A stretch of DNA of 6,351 nucleotides from contig JAPYVG010000088.1 in the NCBI GenBank assembly GCA_028277025.1, forward strand, positions 1 through 6,351, in the 5' to 3' direction. A model generated the notes under the pieces. That model was not told the origin of the DNA. It made no database searches and saw nothing but the letters and a program-made list of their open reading frames with translations. Made by a program: the position numbers and the translations under genes. This DNA comes from Sulfolobaceae archaeon (GTDB taxonomy: Archaea > Thermoproteota > Thermoprotei_A > Sulfolobales > Sulfolobaceae). This document shows positions 5,581 through 6,351 of the stretch, in pieces; the stretch's first letter is position 1; each line of letters begins with the position of its first letter.

Positions 5581-5596
5581 ATTTGTATTCAACCTC
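5550..5596 (+). repeat. second, solitary copy of the element's left end
   Basis: Bases 5550-5567 are identical to 3775-3792 (18 of 18). The following hairpin has the same plan as at 3793-3821: an outer arm (GACGT with ACCTC, one mismatch), the same TTCA bulge on the 5' side, and an inner stem TGAAT/ATTCA where the other copy has TGATAT/ATATCA. The inner-stem changes on both arms keep pairing. No AbrB-like gene, tnpB or GC-rich block follows, so this is a truncated or deleted relative of the element. It also provides the last codons and the stop (TGA 5578-5580) of the cmr4 remnant. Confidence 0.65.
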
Positions 5597-5877
5597 TCGG
5601 CCTCTTGCTCCTTATATAAAACATATTAGTCAGATCTGTATTACATAGATCTGATTAATTGCATCTTATCACATAATCTAGGAGATAATCATAATTTCCT
5701 TGATTTGTAAAAAGGACGTATCTAGCCAATTTTAATTTTTCCTATATTAAAAGTAAAATACAATTCTATTATATTATTTAAAATCAAAATATATTCTAAA
5801 CTAGTATTCGATACTTATAATATGCCGTTCTTATAGTATAAGGTTCTTAAAGCATTAATTAAGGAATGGAATTGTTT
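5597..5877. other. non-coding AT-rich region between cmr4 remnant and minus-strand genes
   Basis: About 280 bases with no coding frame on either strand that I can support. It begins with a short C-rich stretch (CTCGGCCTCTTGCTCC) that still loosely resembles the bases following the first left end. It then contains a TATA-like CTTATATAAA (5611-5620), a strong inverted repeat (5625-5659) and a very AT-rich tail. It lies between converging transcripts and may hold terminators for both. Confidence 0.55.
5625..5659 (+). repeat. 15-bp inverted repeat with 5-base loop
   Basis: ATTAGTCAGATCTGT (5625-5639) pairs with ATAGATCTGATTAAT (5645-5659) around the loop ATTAC. Thirteen pairs are Watson-Crick and two are G-U if the + strand is transcribed; on the minus strand these two would be A-C mismatches. 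It contains two AGATCT sites. Its role is unknown: a structured RNA end, an operator or the trace of a small mobile element are all possible. Confidence 0.6.
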
Positions 5878-6216
5878 TTAACTTGTCAAATTGTGTGAAC
5901 GACCACACTTATTTAGCACATCACGATATTTATTAGTTAGAATTACAGTAATTATCCTAACTATAGGAGGAACTAAAATATAAACAATAATGAAGTAAGA
6001 CCCTTGAGGGAGATTAAAGCAAACATATCTCTTGTTACTCTCTCGTTCTTCTCTATCATAGAACTCAGGATTATTACAAACTCTCCTTATAGCATTAATG
6101 ATAACACTAGTATCTATCCCTCTGTTTCTTAAGACTTGAAAATGCTTACTAATTCTATCTAATGCGTGTTGGCTTATTTCACAGTTTGGAATAAACTCCA
6201 TGAAATCATTACACAA
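5878..6216 (-). CDS. DUF4258-like protein, candidate toxin of a toxin-antitoxin pair
   Basis: A 112-residue protein. ISQHALDRISKHF (14-26) has the helix signature H-A-x-x-R (H17, R21) that opens DUF4258-type proteins. It is followed by RGIDTSVIINAIRRVCNNPEFYD (32-54), then strands FIIVYILV (75-82) and RIITVIL (87-93), the alternating core seen in that RelE-like fold. Members are small RNA-cleaving toxin candidates usually coded next to an antitoxin; activity here is inferred. The hydrophobic C-terminal strands are core beta strands, not clear membrane helices. The TTG start (6214-6216) is preferred because an AGGAGG ribosome site lies six bases upstream (6223-6228 on the + strand); the ATG at 6201 is too far from it. 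Its start overlaps the end of the upstream gene by 43 bases, so the two are co-transcribed. It converges on the cmr4 remnant. Confidence 0.6.
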   Translation of the reverse strand: MCNDFMEFIPNCEISQHALDRISKHFQVLRNRGIDTSVIINAIRRVCNNPEFYDREERESNKRYVCFNLPQGSYFIIVYILVPPIVRIITVILTNKYRDVLNKCGRSHNLTS

Positions 6217-6351
6217 GGACTCCCTCCTGAGTCCCTTAAATCCGGGTAAACCGTTAAGTTAGTGATCTCCAAATAAACGTTAATTCTCTTACCCTCTACG
6301 CTTATTTCTACTTCAGGCTTCTCAACAACATTAACCTCTTTAGGCACTATA
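6174..6351 (-). CDS. small gene upstream of the DUF4258-like gene (partial, start outside window)
   Basis: The last 58 codons of a minus-strand gene entering from the window edge; stop TAA at 6176-6174. The peptide reads VPKEVNVVEKPEVEISVEGKR, then INVYLEITNLTVYPDLRDSGG and a tail CVMISWSLFQTVK. The alternating charged and hydrophobic residues suggest a small beta-rich protein. I do not recognise the family. Its 43-base overlap with the toxin candidate and its upstream place are typical of an antitoxin or other partner gene, but this is inference from arrangement only. The last part overlaps the toxin start and contains its ribosome site, which suggests translational coupling. Confidence 0.55.
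   Translation of the reverse strand, partial: IVPKEVNVVEKPEVEISVEGKRINVYLEITNLTVYPDLRDSGGSPCVMISWSLFQTVK

Noticed and set aside
1..6351. CRISPR array near the cmr4 relic
   Set aside because: No regularly spaced direct repeats of 23-37 bases are visible; the only longer direct repeat is the 18-base left-end pair.

Overview
The window reads as the genome of a thermoacidophilic archaeon, most likely of the Sulfolobales. Composition is AT-rich, TATA boxes sit about 25 bases before start codons (leaderless transcription), genes abut or overlap, TTG starts are used, and the GAGGTGAT ribosome-binding site matches the archaeal 16S 3' end. No taxon could be confirmed without a search.

Layout. (1) Positions 1-2921 hold a compact dTDP-L-rhamnose operon on the + strand: the tail of rfbC, then rfbD, rfbA and rfbB. 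Together they convert glucose-1-phosphate and dTTP to dTDP-L-rhamnose, a sugar donor for surface glycans. (2) Positions 2922-3184 are an AT-rich spacer with T-rich termination signals and a TATA box for the next gene. (3) Positions 3185-5580 hold a dead cmr4, the backbone RAMP subunit (Cas7 type) of a type III-B CRISPR effector. It has two single-base frameshifts and is split by an inserted element. (4) The element (about 3781-5262) is a TnpB-only IS200/IS605-like (IS1341-type) transposon. It has a bulged left-end hairpin, a GC-rich block of further hairpins, a small AbrB-like gene, and an overlapping tnpB with an intact D/E/D triad but no zinc ribbon. No tnpA is present. (5) At the very 3' end of cmr4 lies a second copy of the element's left end. 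It shares 18 identical bases and the same bulged hairpin with partly compensating base changes, but has no element body behind it. (6) Positions 5597-5877 are non-coding, with one strong 15-bp inverted repeat. (7) On the minus strand, 5878 to the window edge carries a two-gene unit: a DUF4258-like toxin candidate and, upstream and overlapping, a partial small gene that may be its partner.

Overall, a housekeeping sugar-nucleotide operon borders a decaying accessory region. There a lone CRISPR effector gene has been hit at least once, probably twice, by the same family of TnpB elements. No other cmr gene and no CRISPR array is visible here. The most noteworthy items are the paired left ends, the structured GC-rich block, and the AbrB-like/TnpB gene pair.
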